Made by a program: the position numbers and the translations under genes. Source: an uncultured Rhodospirillaceae bacterium (GTDB lineage: Bacteria; Pseudomonadota; Alphaproteobacteria; RF32; CAG-239). From it: a stretch of 6,345 nucleotides of DNA. The notes under the pieces are model-generated. The model saw only the letters and a program-made list of their open reading frames with translations, made no database searches and was not told the origin of the DNA. Below are positions 6,212 to 6,345 of this stretch, in pieces. Location: contig OMQZ01000133.1 in the NCBI GenBank assembly GCA_900313355.1, positions 1 through 6,345 on the forward strand, given 5' to 3'. Within the stretch, counting starts at the first letter, position 1, and each line of letters starts with the position of its first letter.

Positions 6212-6345
6212 ATGCCTATTCGTATTTTACCGGATAATCTGATTAACCAAATTGCCGCAGGTGAAGTAATCGAGCGGCCGTCTTCTGTGGTTAAAGAGCT
6301 TGTTGAAAATGCATTGGATGCCGGTGCGGATAAAATTGATATAAC
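6212..6345 (+). CDS. mutL: DNA mismatch repair protein MutL, N-terminal fragment (runs off window)
   Basis: The first 44 codons, beginning 2 nt after the pgi stop and continuing past the window edge. The product starts [20 protein letters not shown], the highly conserved MutL/PMS N-terminus. It contains the GHKL ATPase motif [13 protein letters not shown] (28-39), with E29 as general base and N33 as Mg2+ ligand at the same numbers as in E. coli MutL. MutL couples MutS mismatch recognition to strand incision. Whether this copy has the C-terminal endonuclease motif expected in bacteria without MutH cannot be seen here. There is no strong Shine-Dalgarno (only a purine-rich GAGAAAG nearby), so translation may be coupled to pgi. 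Confidence 0.96.
   Translation, partial: MPIRILPDNLINQIAAGEVIERPSSVVKELVENALDAGADKIDI

Overview
The window is AT-rich, densely packed and coded entirely on the + strand. It most likely comes from a low-GC alphaproteobacterium. The best taxonomic clue is a 53-residue lipoprotein gene between lspA and a pair of M16 peptidase genes. Its tail has the RAPL..PPDF motif of the alphaproteobacterial BamF/DUF3035 family, and a heterodimeric M16B pair followed by mutL also fits that class. An intact glycolytic pgi argues against the most reduced Rickettsiales and fits better with host- or gut-associated low-GC Alphaproteobacteria. This placement is inference from remembered family features; no search was run.

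Layout: (1) 1-81, a tRNA-Leu(GAG) missing about its first five bases at the window edge. (2) 136-1089, a CorA-family divalent cation transporter with a very strong Shine-Dalgarno; its sequence resembles the CorA type I associate with Firmicutes. (3) 1090-1176, the largest non-coding gap (87 nt), holding a perfect 8-bp inverted repeat directly next to a good sigma-70-like promoter. (4) 1177-6345, a tight gene run, probably one operon: lspA, a BamF-like mini-lipoprotein, an M16 peptidase with the zinc site, an M16 homologue without it, pgi, and the first 44 codons of mutL. Gaps in this run are 11, 5, -8, 3 and 2 nt.

The first part of the run is a cell-envelope module. LspA is the signal peptidase that would mature the lipoprotein encoded immediately after it. 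The two M16 proteins appear to be two halves of one periplasmic metallopeptidase: the first has HxxEH and the distal Glu but lacks the Arg/Tyr pair, and the second lacks HxxEH but keeps the Arg/Tyr pair. Pgi (glycolysis/gluconeogenesis) and MutL (mismatch repair) are probably co-transcribed but functionally unrelated to the envelope genes.

I found no mobile element, CRISPR array, phage gene or clearly novel system. The points most worth a second look are the palindrome-promoter arrangement before lspA, the very small BamF-like gene, the split active site of the M16 pair and the possibly transferred corA. No stretch longer than 300 bases lacks a gene.
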